From assembly GCF_002551245.1 (NCBI RefSeq), contig NZ_NTGZ01000041.1:1-38901 (forward strand): a stretch of 38,901 bases of DNA, written 5' to 3'. Each line of letters starts with the position of its first letter. Position 1 is the first letter of the stretch. Shown here piece after piece: positions 10,451 to 19,067 of this stretch. Source of the stretch: Streptomyces sp. rh34. Its GTDB lineage: Bacteria > Actinomycetota > Actinomycetes > Streptomycetales > Streptomycetaceae. The notes beneath the pieces are model-generated. The model made no database searches, was not told the origin of the DNA, and saw only the letters and a list, made by a program, of their open reading frames with translations. The position numbers and the translations under genes were made by a program.

Positions 10451-13400
10451 TGGCTGACCACAACGAGGCGGTCTTCGAGAAGGAGATCTGCGAGTATCTC
10501 GAGGCCCGCGGCTGGCTGTACTCGGTGAACGACCACGACGGCGGCGAGTACGACCGCGAGCGGGCGCTGTTCCCGGCGGATCTGTTCGAGTGGCTGGAGG
10601 TGACGCAGAAGTCGGCGTACGAGAAGGCGCTGAAGGCGGCGGGGTCACAGGCGAAGTTCCTCGACGTGCTGACCGCAGCGTTGGACAAGCCGCTGGAGCA
10701 CGGCGGTGGGACGCTGAATATTCTCCGCAACGGGGTGCAGTACATCGGTGGCGGCCGGTTGAAGATGGCCCAGTTCCGCCCCGAAACCTCGCTCAACGCG
10801 ACCACTGTGTCGCATTACGAGTCGATGCGGGTGCGGGTGGTGCGCCAGGTCCACTTCTCGACTGCCGACCAGCGCACCATCGATCTGGTGTTCTTCATCA
10901 ACGGGCTCCCGGTGGCCACGGTGGAGCTGAAGACCGACTTCACTGAGTCGCTGGACGCGGCGATCAACCAGTACAAGCAGCGCCGCAATCCATTGACGAA
11001 CGGGCGCCCGGAGCCGCTGCTGTCGTTCGGTCACCGGGCGCTGGTGCACTTCGCGGTCTCCAACGGCCTAGCGGCCATGACCACGAAGCTGGAGGGGGAC
11101 AAGACCCACTTCCTACCGTTCAACGTCGGCTTCGACAGTGGTGCCGGCAACCCGCCTGGCGCGGACGATGGGTCGGCGACGGCGTACCTATGGGAACGCG
11201 TCTGGGAGAAGCACGCTTGGCTGAACGTCATCGGGCGGCTGATGATCGTGCAGACCAAGGAGGAGTGGGACGTCACCGCTGGCACCTCCGTGCGGCGTAA
11301 GAGCATGCTCTTCCCGCGCTTCCACCAGTGGGAGGCCGTCACGAGCATTGTCGCCGCAGTGAAGGAGGAGGGTGTCGGGCACCGGTACTTGATCGAGCAC
11401 TCGGCCGGGTCAGGGAAGACGAACACCATCGCCTGGACCGCCCACGGGTTGGCCCGACTACATGATGCCGACGACAAGAAGGTCTTCGACTCCGTCATCG
11501 TGGTCGTGGACCGTACCGTGCTCGACTCCCAGCTGCAGGATGCGATTCGGCAGATCGACGGGAACAAGAAGATTGTCGCGACGATCAGCCCCGAGGACGT
11601 TCGCAAGGCTGGCGCGAAGTCGAAGTCGGGTCTGCTGGCGCAGGCGTTGAAGAACGGCGAGCTCATCATCGCGGTGACGGTGCAGACCTTCCCGCATGCG
11701 TTGGAAGAGATCCGGACCGACGCCGGCCTGAAGGGCAAGCGGTTCGCTGTGATCGCTGATGAGGCGCACTCGTCCCAGTCGGGGCAGATCTCCTCGAAGC
11801 TGAAGCAGGTGTTGACAGCCGAGGAGGTCAAGGAGATCGAGGAGGGCGGCGAGGTCGATGTGGAGTCGGTGCTGGCTTCGGAGATGACCGAGCGGGCCGA
11901 ATCGGAGAACATCTCCTACTTCGCTTTCACTGCGACGCCGAAGAACAAGACCCTTGAACTGTTCGGCCGCAAGGGGCCCGACGGGAAGCCGCACGAGTTC
12001 CACCTGTACTCGATGAAGCAGGCAATCGAGGAGGGCTACATCCTCGACGTACTCAAGGGCTACCAGTCCTACAAAACTGCGCTGCAGATCGCAGGCAAGG
12101 CCGAGGCCGGTGACGGAGGCGAGGTCGAGGAGGCCGCCGCCCGCAAGGGGCTGATGAGGTGGGTTCAGCTCCACCCGACGAACGTCAGCCAGAAGGTACA
12201 GATCGTCGTCGAGCACTTCCACGCCAACGTCGCCTATCTCCTCGAAGGCAAGGCGAAGGCGATGGTGGTGACCGACTCACGCAAGTCCGCGGTGAAGTAC
12301 AAGCTGGCGATAGATGCCTACATCGCCAAGCGTCGCGCCGAGGACGCCTCATACAACTACCGCACCCTGGTCGCCTTTTCAGGCGGGGTTACGATGCCTG
12401 AGAACGAGACCTGGCACAGCGACTGGGGTCCGCAGCCGTCGAAGGACGACGAGTTCACCGAGGTCAATATGAACCCCGGCGCCGGGGCTGATCTGGCGGC
12501 CGCCTTCAAGGGCGACACGTACAAGATCATGCTGGTCGCCAACAAGTTCCAGACCGGCTTCGACCAGCCCTTACTCACGGCGATGTACGTCGACAAGAAG
12601 CTGTCGGGGGTCACCGCCGTGCAGACGCTCTCGCGCCTCAATCGCACCCACCGGACCGCTGGTGGGGAGCAGAAGCGCAAGACGTTCGTCATCGACTTCG
12701 CCAACAAGCCCGAGGACATTAAGGCGGCCTTCGAGCCGTACTTCAAGAACGCGACTCTGGAGACCGAGACCGACCCGTATGTCGTCGTCCACCTGGCCAA
12801 CAAGCTTGCCCAGGCCGGGGTCTACACCGAGGACGACGTCCGCAAGGTCGCCGAACTGTGGGTGACACGGAAGGGCAACAATGCTCTCTCGGCGGCGATC
12901 AGCCCGGCGCAGCACGACTTCCGGCGCCGCTACGCGCGGGCGATCGAGGAGGAAGACAAGGTAAAGCTCCAGGAGCTCGACCTGTTCCGCAAGGACGTCT
13001 CCACATACGTACGGCTCTACGACTTCATGTCTCAGATCGTCGACTATGGCGATCCCTACATGGAGATGCTTTCGATCTTCTTGCGCTTGCTGGAGAAGGT
13101 GATTGCCGAGTCCGCTTGGGCGGCCGACGTGGATCTCTCCGACGTTGTGCTGGTCGGGGTCAAGCACAACAAGGCGATCGCGGTCGACATCTCACTCGTG
13201 GGGGACGGACAACTGAAGGGCATCAGCGCCGCCGGCACAGGGGCGAAGAAGGACCCGAAGTACGTCGCGCTTCAGGTCGTCATAGACAAGATGAACGACC
13301 TCTTCGGCGCCGAAACGTTCGCTGCCTCCCAGGTCAGGGAGTTCGTACAGGGCCTCGTGCAGCTGCTGCTCGCCGACTCGAACTTGGTCCAGCAAACCAA

Positions 13401-13602
13401 GGTGAACTCCAAGAAGCAGTTCCTGGAATCACAGGACTTCCAGGCCGCCGTCACGGAGGCAGTCGCAGACAATCAGGACGCCCACAACACGATGGCTGAC
13501 TACTTCTTCACCGACGGGCCGGCCATCAACGCGATCATCGTCGCCCTCGCTGATGCCTTCTACGAAGCAGCAGTCGATCAGCAGGTGGATTCACCTGAGT
13601 AG
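10450..13602 (+). CDS. hsdR: Type I restriction endonuclease/translocase subunit
   Basis: Motor and nuclease subunit. The 1050-residue protein has the N-terminal PD-(D/E)xK nuclease signature (D145, then VELK with E159 and K161), followed by SF2 helicase domains: Walker A SAGSGKT (318-324), DEAH box (437-440), a YFAFTATPKN motif III region, and NKFQTGFDQP and QTLSRLNRTH in the second RecA-like domain. The length is normal. ATG 10450 is chosen because GGGAGG lies 7 bases upstream; GTG 10447 is the alternative. Nothing suggests inactivation. It converges on the vapC-like gene with only a 9-bp gap. Confidence 0.96.
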   Translation: MADHNEAVFEKEICEYLEARGWLYSVNDHDGGEYDRERALFPADLFEWLEVTQKSAYEKALKAAGSQAKFLDVLTAALDKPLEHGGGTLNILRNGVQYIGGGRLKMAQFRPETSLNATTVSHYESMRVRVVRQVHFSTADQRTIDLVFFINGLPVATVELKTDFTESLDAAINQYKQRRNPLTNGRPEPLLSFGHRALVHFAVSNGLAAMTTKLEGDKTHFLPFNVGFDSGAGNPPGADDGSATAYLWERVWEKHAWLNVIGRLMIVQTKEEWDVTAGTSVRRKSMLFPRFHQWEAVTSIVAAVKEEGVGHRYLIEHSAGSGKTNTIAWTAHGLARLHDADDKKVFDSVIVVVDRTVLDSQLQDAIRQIDGNKKIVATISPEDVRKAGAKSKSGLLAQALKNGELIIAVTVQTFPHALEEIRTDAGLKGKRFAVIADEAHSSQSGQISSKLKQVLTAEEVKEIEEGGEVDVESVLASEMTERAESENISYFAFTATPKNKTLELFGRKGPDGKPHEFHLYSMKQAIEEGYILDVLKGYQSYKTALQIAGKAEAGDGGEVEEAAARKGLMRWVQLHPTNVSQKVQIVVEHFHANVAYLLEGKAKAMVVTDSRKSAVKYKLAIDAYIAKRRAEDASYNYRTLVAFSGGVTMPENETWHSDWGPQPSKDDEFTEVNMNPGAGADLAAAFKGDTYKIMLVANKFQTGFDQPLLTAMYVDKKLSGVTAVQTLSRLNRTHRTAGGEQKRKTFVIDFANKPEDIKAAFEPYFKNATLETETDPYVVVHLANKLAQAGVYTEDDVRKVAELWVTRKGNNALSAAISPAQHDFRRRYARAIEEEDKVKLQELDLFRKDVSTYVRLYDFMSQIVDYGDPYMEMLSIFLRLLEKVIAESAWAADVDLSDVVLVGVKHNKAIAVDISLVGDGQLKGISAAGTGAKKDPKYVALQVVIDKMNDLFGAETFAASQVREFVQGLVQLLLADSNLVQQTKVNSKKQFLESQDFQAAVTEAVADNQDAHNTMADYFFTDGPAINAIIVALADAFYEAAVDQQVDSPE

Positions 13603-13611
13603 GCGCCGCGG

Positions 13612-14019
13612 TCAGACGTCCTTGATCTGTACGCGGTCGCCGCACAGTTTCGACCAGTCGTCGCGGTCCGAGGTCAGTACGAGGACGGGGGCCGGGGAGC
13701 GGAGCGCCATCGCGGCGACGAGGGCGTCGATGGCGTACTTGTGGCCGTGTAGGCCGCCGGCGTCGCTCAGCAGCTGCACCGCGGTGAGACTGTCCGCCTG
13801 GGTAACGTCCTGGACCTGAAGGCGGGAGAGAAGCCAGCGCAGCCGGGCGGCGTCCGTCTTCCCGTAGACGGCCTCCACCACCGTCAGGGCCGACACGAGG
13901 ACGGGCACGCCCACGCGACGAGCGGCTTCGATCCGGGTCACCATCTGGCGGTCGTTGCGCAGGAGCAGCGACAGTGCCTGGGAGTCCACGACCAGGGTCC
14001 TGGCCGCGGGCTCCTTCAT
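13612..14019 (-). CDS. vapC: PIN-domain toxin, VapC-like
   Basis: Probable ribonuclease toxin of a type II toxin-antitoxin pair. The 135-residue protein has the PIN acidic residues in order: D12 (VVDSQAL), E49 (TVVEAVYG), D98 (YAIDALVAA) and D118/D120 (LTSDRDDW). It starts at ATG 14019 and overlaps the upstream antitoxin stop by ATGA, the usual translational coupling for these pairs. It lies inside module 1 and could stabilise the integrated island. The RNA target cannot be inferred. Confidence 0.88.
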   Translation of the reverse strand: MKEPAARTLVVDSQALSLLLRNDRQMVTRIEAARRVGVPVLVSALTVVEAVYGKTDAARLRWLLSRLQVQDVTQADSLTAVQLLSDAGGLHGHKYAIDALVAAMALRSPAPVLVLTSDRDDWSKLCGDRVQIKDV

Positions 14020-14291
14020 GCGGCGCTGTCGTTCGACGCGTAGTGCGCCGGTGCGGCACCGAACAGTTCGCTCTGCGCGGCCTGGACTTCGGCTTCGCTA
14101 AGCGGCTCGTGCTCGGCTTCGTAGGCGGCCACGATCTCGGCGAGGCCGTCCATCGCGAGCTGATGACGGACCGCCGCCGTCACGTACGCGGACACGCCGC
14201 GCTTACCGGTACGTGTGCGCAGAGCACCGAGGAGTTCCGCGGGCATCGAGACGGAGATGTTCTCCGTGCCGCCGGGGCGGGGTGGCTTCAT
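14016..14291 (-). CDS. vapB: VapB-like antitoxin
   Basis: Partner antitoxin of the PIN toxin. The 91-residue protein from ATG 14291 begins with a ribbon-helix-helix-like segment (ENISVSMPAELLGALRTRTGKRGVSAYVTAAVRHQLAMDG), the DNA-binding part. An acidic C-terminal segment (IVAAYEAEHEPLSEAEVQAAQ) would wrap and inhibit the toxin. The frame remains open upstream, but the RHH domain starts here. Autorepression through the inverted repeat just upstream is likely by analogy with the family. Confidence 0.85.
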   Translation of the reverse strand: MKPPRPGGTENISVSMPAELLGALRTRTGKRGVSAYVTAAVRHQLAMDGLAEIVAAYEAEHEPLSEAEVQAAQSELFGAAPAHYASNDSAA

Positions 14292-14302
14292 GGCTGCAAG
14301 TC

Positions 14303-14316
14303 TAGTACAGAAACTA
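14303..14316. promoter_or_regulatory. Possible vapBC operator
   Basis: TAGT-N6-ACTA inverted repeat (TAGTACAGAAACTA) 12 bp upstream of the vapB ATG, within an AT-rich patch that could hold the promoter. RHH antitoxins usually bind short palindromes in this position. The arms are only 4 bp, so this is weak evidence. Confidence 0.3.
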
Positions 14317-14413
14317 TTACAGCGTCTGGAGTGCTGCGCGGTCTGTATCCGGGACGGACCTTGATGCGTAGTCTTGGCGCTTCTGGATCTACTTGTACTT
14401 TGCAGTGAATCCC

Positions 14414-14433
14414 GTGCTGGGACGGTGCTGGGA
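14414..14433. repeat. Right arm-type repeats GTGCTGGGA
   Basis: Two GTGCTGGGA copies (14414-14422 and 14425-14433) with the same 11-bp period as the pairs near the left end of module 1, lying about 32 bp inside the copy B core. CCGCAGGTCAG follows at 14446-14456 and recurs before copy C at 21541-21551. This fits the second arm of an integrase-recognised attachment region. Confidence 0.62.
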
Positions 14434-14464
14434 TGCACCCGCATAACCGCAGGTCAGACCGGTT

Positions 14465-14573
14465 GTGGTGGAGTTCCGCTTCAACGTGTGAGCGGGTGAA
14501 ATAGCACCACGTTGATGACCTAGCGAATGTACAGGCCGGAAGGGGCCTGATCATTCGAGGTCAGGCGCCTTCC
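14465..14573 (+). repeat. att-like site, copy B, with ychF-type hairpin
   Basis: Bases 14465-14487 repeat the last codons of ychF exactly (23 bp) and still read VVEFRFNV-stop, although no ychF body precedes them. GCGGGTGA follows the stop as in the authentic gene. At 14538-14550 and 14561-14573 a 13-bp inverted repeat with one mismatch corresponds to the ychF terminator, but lacks a T run. The site forms the junction between modules 1 and 2. The remaining bases to 14659 show no gene. Confidence 0.7.
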
Positions 14574-14659
14574 GACGTGCACGGTCTCGGGACGGGAAAG
14601 GGCTCCCCTGCCGCGGTGTGCGGCGAAGGAGTGCTTCGGAGAGCCGACCGTCTACCGGA

Positions 14660-15991
14660 TCAGTTTCCGTCCTCGTCCCGTGTGCGGGGTTCGGCGGTCG
14701 GGTGCTGGCTGTGCGAGGGGTCCCAGAGGCGTGTAGACGTCATGTCGTCCTCGCCTGTCTCCCCGTGGTCTCTGCTTCTCTCGTTGGCGCTGTTCTCCGG
14801 CGCCCAGGGGGTGAACGCGCCTGCGTCGGCATCCGGGTCCGCGGCCGTGTCGGTGAACGGCGGGCCCTCGGGGGTTGGGGAGCGGGGCGGCCAGGGCCCG
14901 GTGCTGTTCCACTCGTCCGAAGCCTCGCCTTCTGGCCCCTCGTCGGGGGCCAGGCCAAAGGCCCGCCTGATCTCGTCGGCGGCCTCGTCCAGCCCCTCCG
15001 CTTGCAGGAACCGCATCACACGGTGCACGAACACCGTGTACCCGTCCATGTCCGGCTTGACGCCCGCAGCCGTCAGCAACAGGCGCAGCCGATCCGAGAC
15101 CCCCACTTCCTCCTCGCGGTCGACCATCTTCCCTCCGAGGTCACCCTCGTCCCACGGCGGCCCCCCGACGGTCGCCTCGCTCCGCGCGCCCACGGGCGGA
15201 ACGAGCAGGTGTCGGAAGAGCGCGGGCACCTCCTGGTCGTTTGCGGCCGCCGCGATCTGGGCGAGCGGGCCGATCATGTGGACCGCCTTCTCAATCTCGT
15301 TCTCGTGGCGGGCCAGCCACCACACCACCGCGCTGCCCGCACTCTTGAGCACGTCGTCCCCGAGGTAGCGCCGCTTGTTGCGCTCGTGCTCGCGCTCGCA
15401 TTCCCAGATCTCCTCGTCCTTGCGAAGATCGTTCAGCTTCCGAAGGCGCTCGCGGTCGGCGGGAGCGAGGGTCAGCGTCACATCGGTCGCCAGGGCCTTC
15501 ACCCGATCGTTCCGGTCCGGGAGCAGGACGCCCAACTCCCCGTCCAGAAGATACTGCGCGAAGCTAGCCCGGTCGGGTTCCTCGTGGCGGACGACCTCCC
15601 GGGCCCGGCTGACGACCGAGGAGACGGCGAGGGCCGGGGAGGCGTCGTCCGACCGGCCGGCGTGGTCGGGAACAGGCTTCCACCACACAGTGGCGGAGAA
15701 GAGGAAGTCGTAGCCGCCCGTCGCGCTCGGCAATACCGCGTTGATCACCCGTGTCTCCTGGTACGACTGCTCCACCGGCACCGCGGGCGGCTCGGGTTCC
15801 CCGGGCTCGTACGGGTTGGCCGACGTGTGACCGCTGCTGGGGACCGTCATCACGAGCAGCAAGGAGCCCGAGGCCGTGACCATGGACATGAAGCCCCATA
15901 GCCAGGCTGACCAGTCGAGGAGGTTTCCGAGCACAACCGGTGTGAGGCCACAGAGGACGACGAACAACAAGCTGGAAAAACGGTGTCTCAT
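14660..15991 (-). CDS. Two-helix membrane protein of unknown family, third gene of TIR-NTPase operon
   Basis: I do not recognise the family. From ATG 15991 the protein is 443 residues. Two hydrophobic helices (about 6-24 and 28-50) form an N-terminal membrane anchor. A proline-rich linker leads to a globular region (about 80-265) containing GYDFLFSATVWWKPV and a highly charged helix (around 176-210), then a hydrophobic AVVWWLAR patch. The tail from about 345 is acidic, proline-rich and probably disordered. The YDF-ATVWW start and charged helix loosely recall SPFH/stomatin-like proteins, but this is only an impression. Its start overlaps the NTPase stop by ATGA, so it is co-translated with the TIR and NTPase genes. 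It may be a membrane effector or platform. Confidence 0.75.
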   Translation of the reverse strand: MRHRFSSLLFVVLCGLTPVVLGNLLDWSAWLWGFMSMVTASGSLLLVMTVPSSGHTSANPYEPGEPEPPAVPVEQSYQETRVINAVLPSATGGYDFLFSATVWWKPVPDHAGRSDDASPALAVSSVVSRAREVVRHEEPDRASFAQYLLDGELGVLLPDRNDRVKALATDVTLTLAPADRERLRKLNDLRKDEEIWECEREHERNKRRYLGDDVLKSAGSAVVWWLARHENEIEKAVHMIGPLAQIAAAANDQEVPALFRHLLVPPVGARSEATVGGPPWDEGDLGGKMVDREEEVGVSDRLRLLLTAAGVKPDMDGYTVFVHRVMRFLQAEGLDEAADEIRRAFGLAPDEGPEGEASDEWNSTGPWPPRSPTPEGPPFTDTAADPDADAGAFTPWAPENSANERSRDHGETGEDDMTSTRLWDPSHSQHPTAEPRTRDEDGN

Positions 15992-17967
15992 CGTGCCTCT
16001 TCCGTGGTTCGTGGTCCGGTGTCCGCACGCTCTGTGCGGCCGTACTGCACCTGGTCGATGTACTGCCAGAAGAGGGCGGCTACCGCTGCCCGGGACGGGT
16101 GGGGCGTGGACCCAGCCCAGTCGCAAGCGATGGCGTAGAGGCGGTGGAGGGCGGCTGCGCGGCTGCGCGTCGCCCCTACCATCACTTCCAGCGCCATCTT
16201 CCGTGTGCTGTCGCCCGCCACGGCGTTCAGCCAGCTGCTCACCAGCGGCTTCCAGAGCTCCGTCGGCGGCTGGGAGAACACCGTCTCCCAGCCCAGGAAC
16301 AGGTCCGGCCACGGCGGCGGGTCCGGTGCCCGGTCATTCCTCAACAGATCTGTGAGCAGCTGGAGATGGGGCTCTGCCCCGTGCGGCTCCCGACGCGCCC
16401 GGTCCCGTAAGCGGTCGATCAGCAGTCGGTAGAGCCGACGGTCGCGGCATGCGAGGTCGAGAAGGGCCTCCCGGGCCTCGCGCGCAGCCTTCCCCTTCCG
16501 TACGGCGAGGTAGTGGAGCCGTACCACCGCCTGATCCGGGTGCGTAGCGATGAGGCTCTGGACACAGGCCGTGGTCAGGACGCGGGCGAGACCGTTCGAC
16601 AAGGAGCCGGATCTCACGACGCACTCGTACATCCGCTTGCGGAACCATCCCCCGAACCTCTCGTGGCCGAGCCCCAGTTCGAGGGCGGCCACGGCTCGTG
16701 GATCGCAGGACGTTCCGGTCGCGTGGTCCGCCCAGCGCGCCACGAGGTCGAAGAGGTGGTCGGGCCGCTCGACGGCCAGGGCTCGCTCACCGAAGCGGAC
16801 GACGACATTCACCCGGTCGTCGGTGGTCAGACCGCGTAGCCCGGCGGCGCAACCGATCCAGTCCCTGAGGTCATCGCGTACCCCGGGGAAGTTCGCCCAG
16901 AAGTACATCCGTACCGCGTCGGCATAGGCCAGCCGTTCGAAGCGAAGCCGTCCGTCCGGATCCCGCTCGATCCCGAGCCCTTCCAACCGCTCTCCGAAAT
17001 CTGTCCGCGCGAGCTCGGTCGTCACTTCCTCCTCGTGCTTCACCGTCTTCATAAGACCGTGCCACGCCTCGTAGACGGTGTCGGCGCGTGCCTCCTCGAA
17101 CATCGCCGTCGCGAGCAGCAGGGCCCGCTCGGGCGCGGTGCGGACTGCGGCCACCTGCCGGCCCACCTCGCTGGCACGGTCGGTCACCGCGTGCATCGCC
17201 TGGTCTAGCCATCCCGCGAAGTCGGCGCCGAACCGGCCGCTGTCGCGAGCGGCTCTCACCAGCCCCGCGAGCCGCGCCAGTTCCCGCATGGGGGAGCGGT
17301 CACACAGGTGCTGGAGGTCGGCGCTCACCAGGTTCGCGGGGCGGAAGGGCATCCGGTCCATGCGGAGGTACCGGGTGACGACGGCGACGCCCCTGGGGCG
17401 TCCCAGCCTCACCGTGTGCGGGTCGAGGTCCGGCGAGTGAGCGTGATCCATGCCCGACGGCAGGACGACGACCATGTGGGCCCCCGACTCCTGGACCTGT
17501 GACCGGCGCACGGCCAGGCGGCGCTGGGCCTTGTCGTACGTCTCCTCGTCGGCGATTCCGGAGAGGTCGAGGAGGAAGCGGTCCCCCATACCGGGAACAA
17601 GAGGGTTCTCGTCCTTGCCCGTGACGGGAAGCTCCTCGAACCGGACACCCTCCTCGTCTGCGCCCCCGTCCTCACCAAACCCGTGCAGCAGCATGATCGC
17701 CGCGGCGCGGCGGCCGCTGCCGGGCAGCCCTTCCAGCAGCACCACGGATCCGGGCTTCTCCAGACGGTCGGCGGCAACGCGGTAGCCCACCGGCGGAACG
17801 AACCGGTCGGCCAGGCGCACCCGGTCCTCGCGGGTGATCCGGAGGGACTCGACCCCCTTGCGGATCATCCAGTCCGTGCCGACGCCGTAGAAGACGTACT
17901 GGTGCCCCTCGCCGTTGTTCACTGGGCCGCGTGGATCGTTGACGGTGACGCGGTCCTGCTCACTCAT
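15988..17967 (-). CDS. P-loop NTPase with N-terminal pairing motif, STAND-like
   Basis: The 659-residue protein has a Walker A loop GLPGSGRR (residues 80-87; an arginine occupies the canonical lysine position) and a Walker B-like FLLDLSG (131-137). A long alpha-helical C-terminal half looks like a repeat or sensor scaffold. Residues 9-24 (VNDPRGPVNNGEGHQY) match 12 of 16 residues in the tail of the adjacent TIR protein. This arrangement, a short N-terminal motif ahead of an NTPase and a partner effector with the same motif, is known for STAND/NLR-like systems using amyloid-type signalling. ATG 17967 overlaps the TIR stop by 8 bp; an earlier in-frame start at 17994 is less likely. The exact NTPase family is uncertain. 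Confidence 0.8.
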   Translation of the reverse strand: MSEQDRVTVNDPRGPVNNGEGHQYVFYGVGTDWMIRKGVESLRITREDRVRLADRFVPPVGYRVAADRLEKPGSVVLLEGLPGSGRRAAAIMLLHGFGEDGGADEEGVRFEELPVTGKDENPLVPGMGDRFLLDLSGIADEETYDKAQRRLAVRRSQVQESGAHMVVVLPSGMDHAHSPDLDPHTVRLGRPRGVAVVTRYLRMDRMPFRPANLVSADLQHLCDRSPMRELARLAGLVRAARDSGRFGADFAGWLDQAMHAVTDRASEVGRQVAAVRTAPERALLLATAMFEEARADTVYEAWHGLMKTVKHEEEVTTELARTDFGERLEGLGIERDPDGRLRFERLAYADAVRMYFWANFPGVRDDLRDWIGCAAGLRGLTTDDRVNVVVRFGERALAVERPDHLFDLVARWADHATGTSCDPRAVAALELGLGHERFGGWFRKRMYECVVRSGSLSNGLARVLTTACVQSLIATHPDQAVVRLHYLAVRKGKAAREAREALLDLACRDRRLYRLLIDRLRDRARREPHGAEPHLQLLTDLLRNDRAPDPPPWPDLFLGWETVFSQPPTELWKPLVSSWLNAVAGDSTRKMALEVMVGATRSRAAALHRLYAIACDWAGSTPHPSRAAVAALFWQYIDQVQYGRTERADTGPRTTEEAR

Positions 17968-18757
17968 CGTCCGTCGTCCCGTGCCGGCGCTCACGCTCGA
18001 AACGCTGGTGGACCGTACCGCTGTTGTCGCCCGCTGTGAACTGGACCCCGGTGTTGTCGCCCTCGAAGTGAGGTGCGTTGTACTGATGGCCCCGACCGGT
18101 GTTCACAGGCCCCTTCGGCTCGTTGACGAAGGTGCCGGACAGGTCTCCGTTGAGGTTTCCGATGCCGCCGCGCACGCGCTGCTTGACGTCGCGCGTCCGC
18201 ATCCTGGTGGACCCGGGGTCCGGTGCCGACTTCTTACGGGATTTCGCCTCCACCCGCTCCCGCACCGCACGGGCGTCCCGGTCCACCGCACCGAGCTCGG
18301 GCAGGAGCCGGGCGAGGGTGTCGCCGAGCGCCGTCAGGTCTGATTCGGCGTTGCGGTGGTCGAACCGCCTGTACTGGCAGTCCGCCAGCTCCAGCAGATC
18401 GTCCGGAAGGACGGCGTGGTCGATCCTCGTGGCCTTTCCGACGAGCACGGGGATCACGAGGACCCCGCGGGCGAGCGCAGTATGGATCTCGCGACGGGTC
18501 CAGTCCTGCTCGGCTTCGAGGGCGGGGCGGCCGTCGGCCCCCCGCACCTCCGCCCAGCGCGGGCCGATCACGGCGAGGAGGGACTCGCACTCCTCCACCG
18601 CCCTGACCAGCTCCACCGGGAAACGGCGTCCGGGCTCGATCGAGTTGCTGGCGAAGAAGATCCGCTCGTCGCCGAACCGACGGGCGAATTCCCGAGCGAT
18701 CATGGTCGCTGCGGACTCCTCGTCGCCCGTGCGGTAGTTGACGAAGACGTCGGGCAT
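17960..18757 (-). CDS. TIR-domain protein with C-terminal signalling motif
   Basis: First gene of the operon, 265 residues. The N-terminal TIR domain (about 1-150) opens with DVFVNYRTGDEES, continues with ERIFFASNSIEPGRRF and CESLLAVIGPRW, and carries DWTRREI, where W86 and E90 keep the spacing of the catalytic W-C-x-x-E motif. This suggests NAD+ hydrolase or cyclase activity. A charged linker (160-195) leads to a glycine/asparagine-rich tail: VNEPKGPVNTGRGHQY (211-226), shared with the NTPase N-terminus, then two GDN(T/S)G repeats (233-237, 243-247). The tail is unlike a globular domain and suits homotypic oligomerisation. In defence systems TIR proteins typically deplete NAD+ or make a signal after activation. 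Confidence 0.88.
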   Translation of the reverse strand: MPDVFVNYRTGDEESAATMIAREFARRFGDERIFFASNSIEPGRRFPVELVRAVEECESLLAVIGPRWAEVRGADGRPALEAEQDWTRREIHTALARGVLVIPVLVGKATRIDHAVLPDDLLELADCQYRRFDHRNAESDLTALGDTLARLLPELGAVDRDARAVRERVEAKSRKKSAPDPGSTRMRTRDVKQRVRGGIGNLNGDLSGTFVNEPKGPVNTGRGHQYNAPHFEGDNTGVQFTAGDNSGTVHQRFERERRHGTTDDE

Positions 18758-19067
18758 GAAGGTTCTCTTCGTGAAGGAGGACGGGGTGAACGGGCGCGGG
18801 GCGGTGGACCGGGGCTACGGTCCGCCCAGGGCATGAGGTTCTGACCGTGTGGACGGCATGGCGCATCCACAGGAAGGCGTGCGGACTGAGGTGTGCCGCC
18901 AGGTGCGTCACGGGTCGCGGGCAGCCTGAAGAAGCCGGGGGCGCGATGCGACGCGTCGAGCGGTGATCAGAGGGGATCCGTCGGAGACCGTGGGATCCGG
19001 AGGGCCGAGGGATGGGGTGGTCCGGCGAGCCGGGCGGTTCGAGTCGGTTTCGGTCGTGGACCGGCTG
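18758..19067. other. Intergenic region upstream of the TIR operon
   Basis: A 310-bp gap between the stop of the HTH regulator and the start of the TIR gene, both leftward. It presumably holds the TIR operon promoter. I see no reliable -35/-10 pair, no strong hairpin and no gene with convincing codon bias. Confidence 0.5.
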
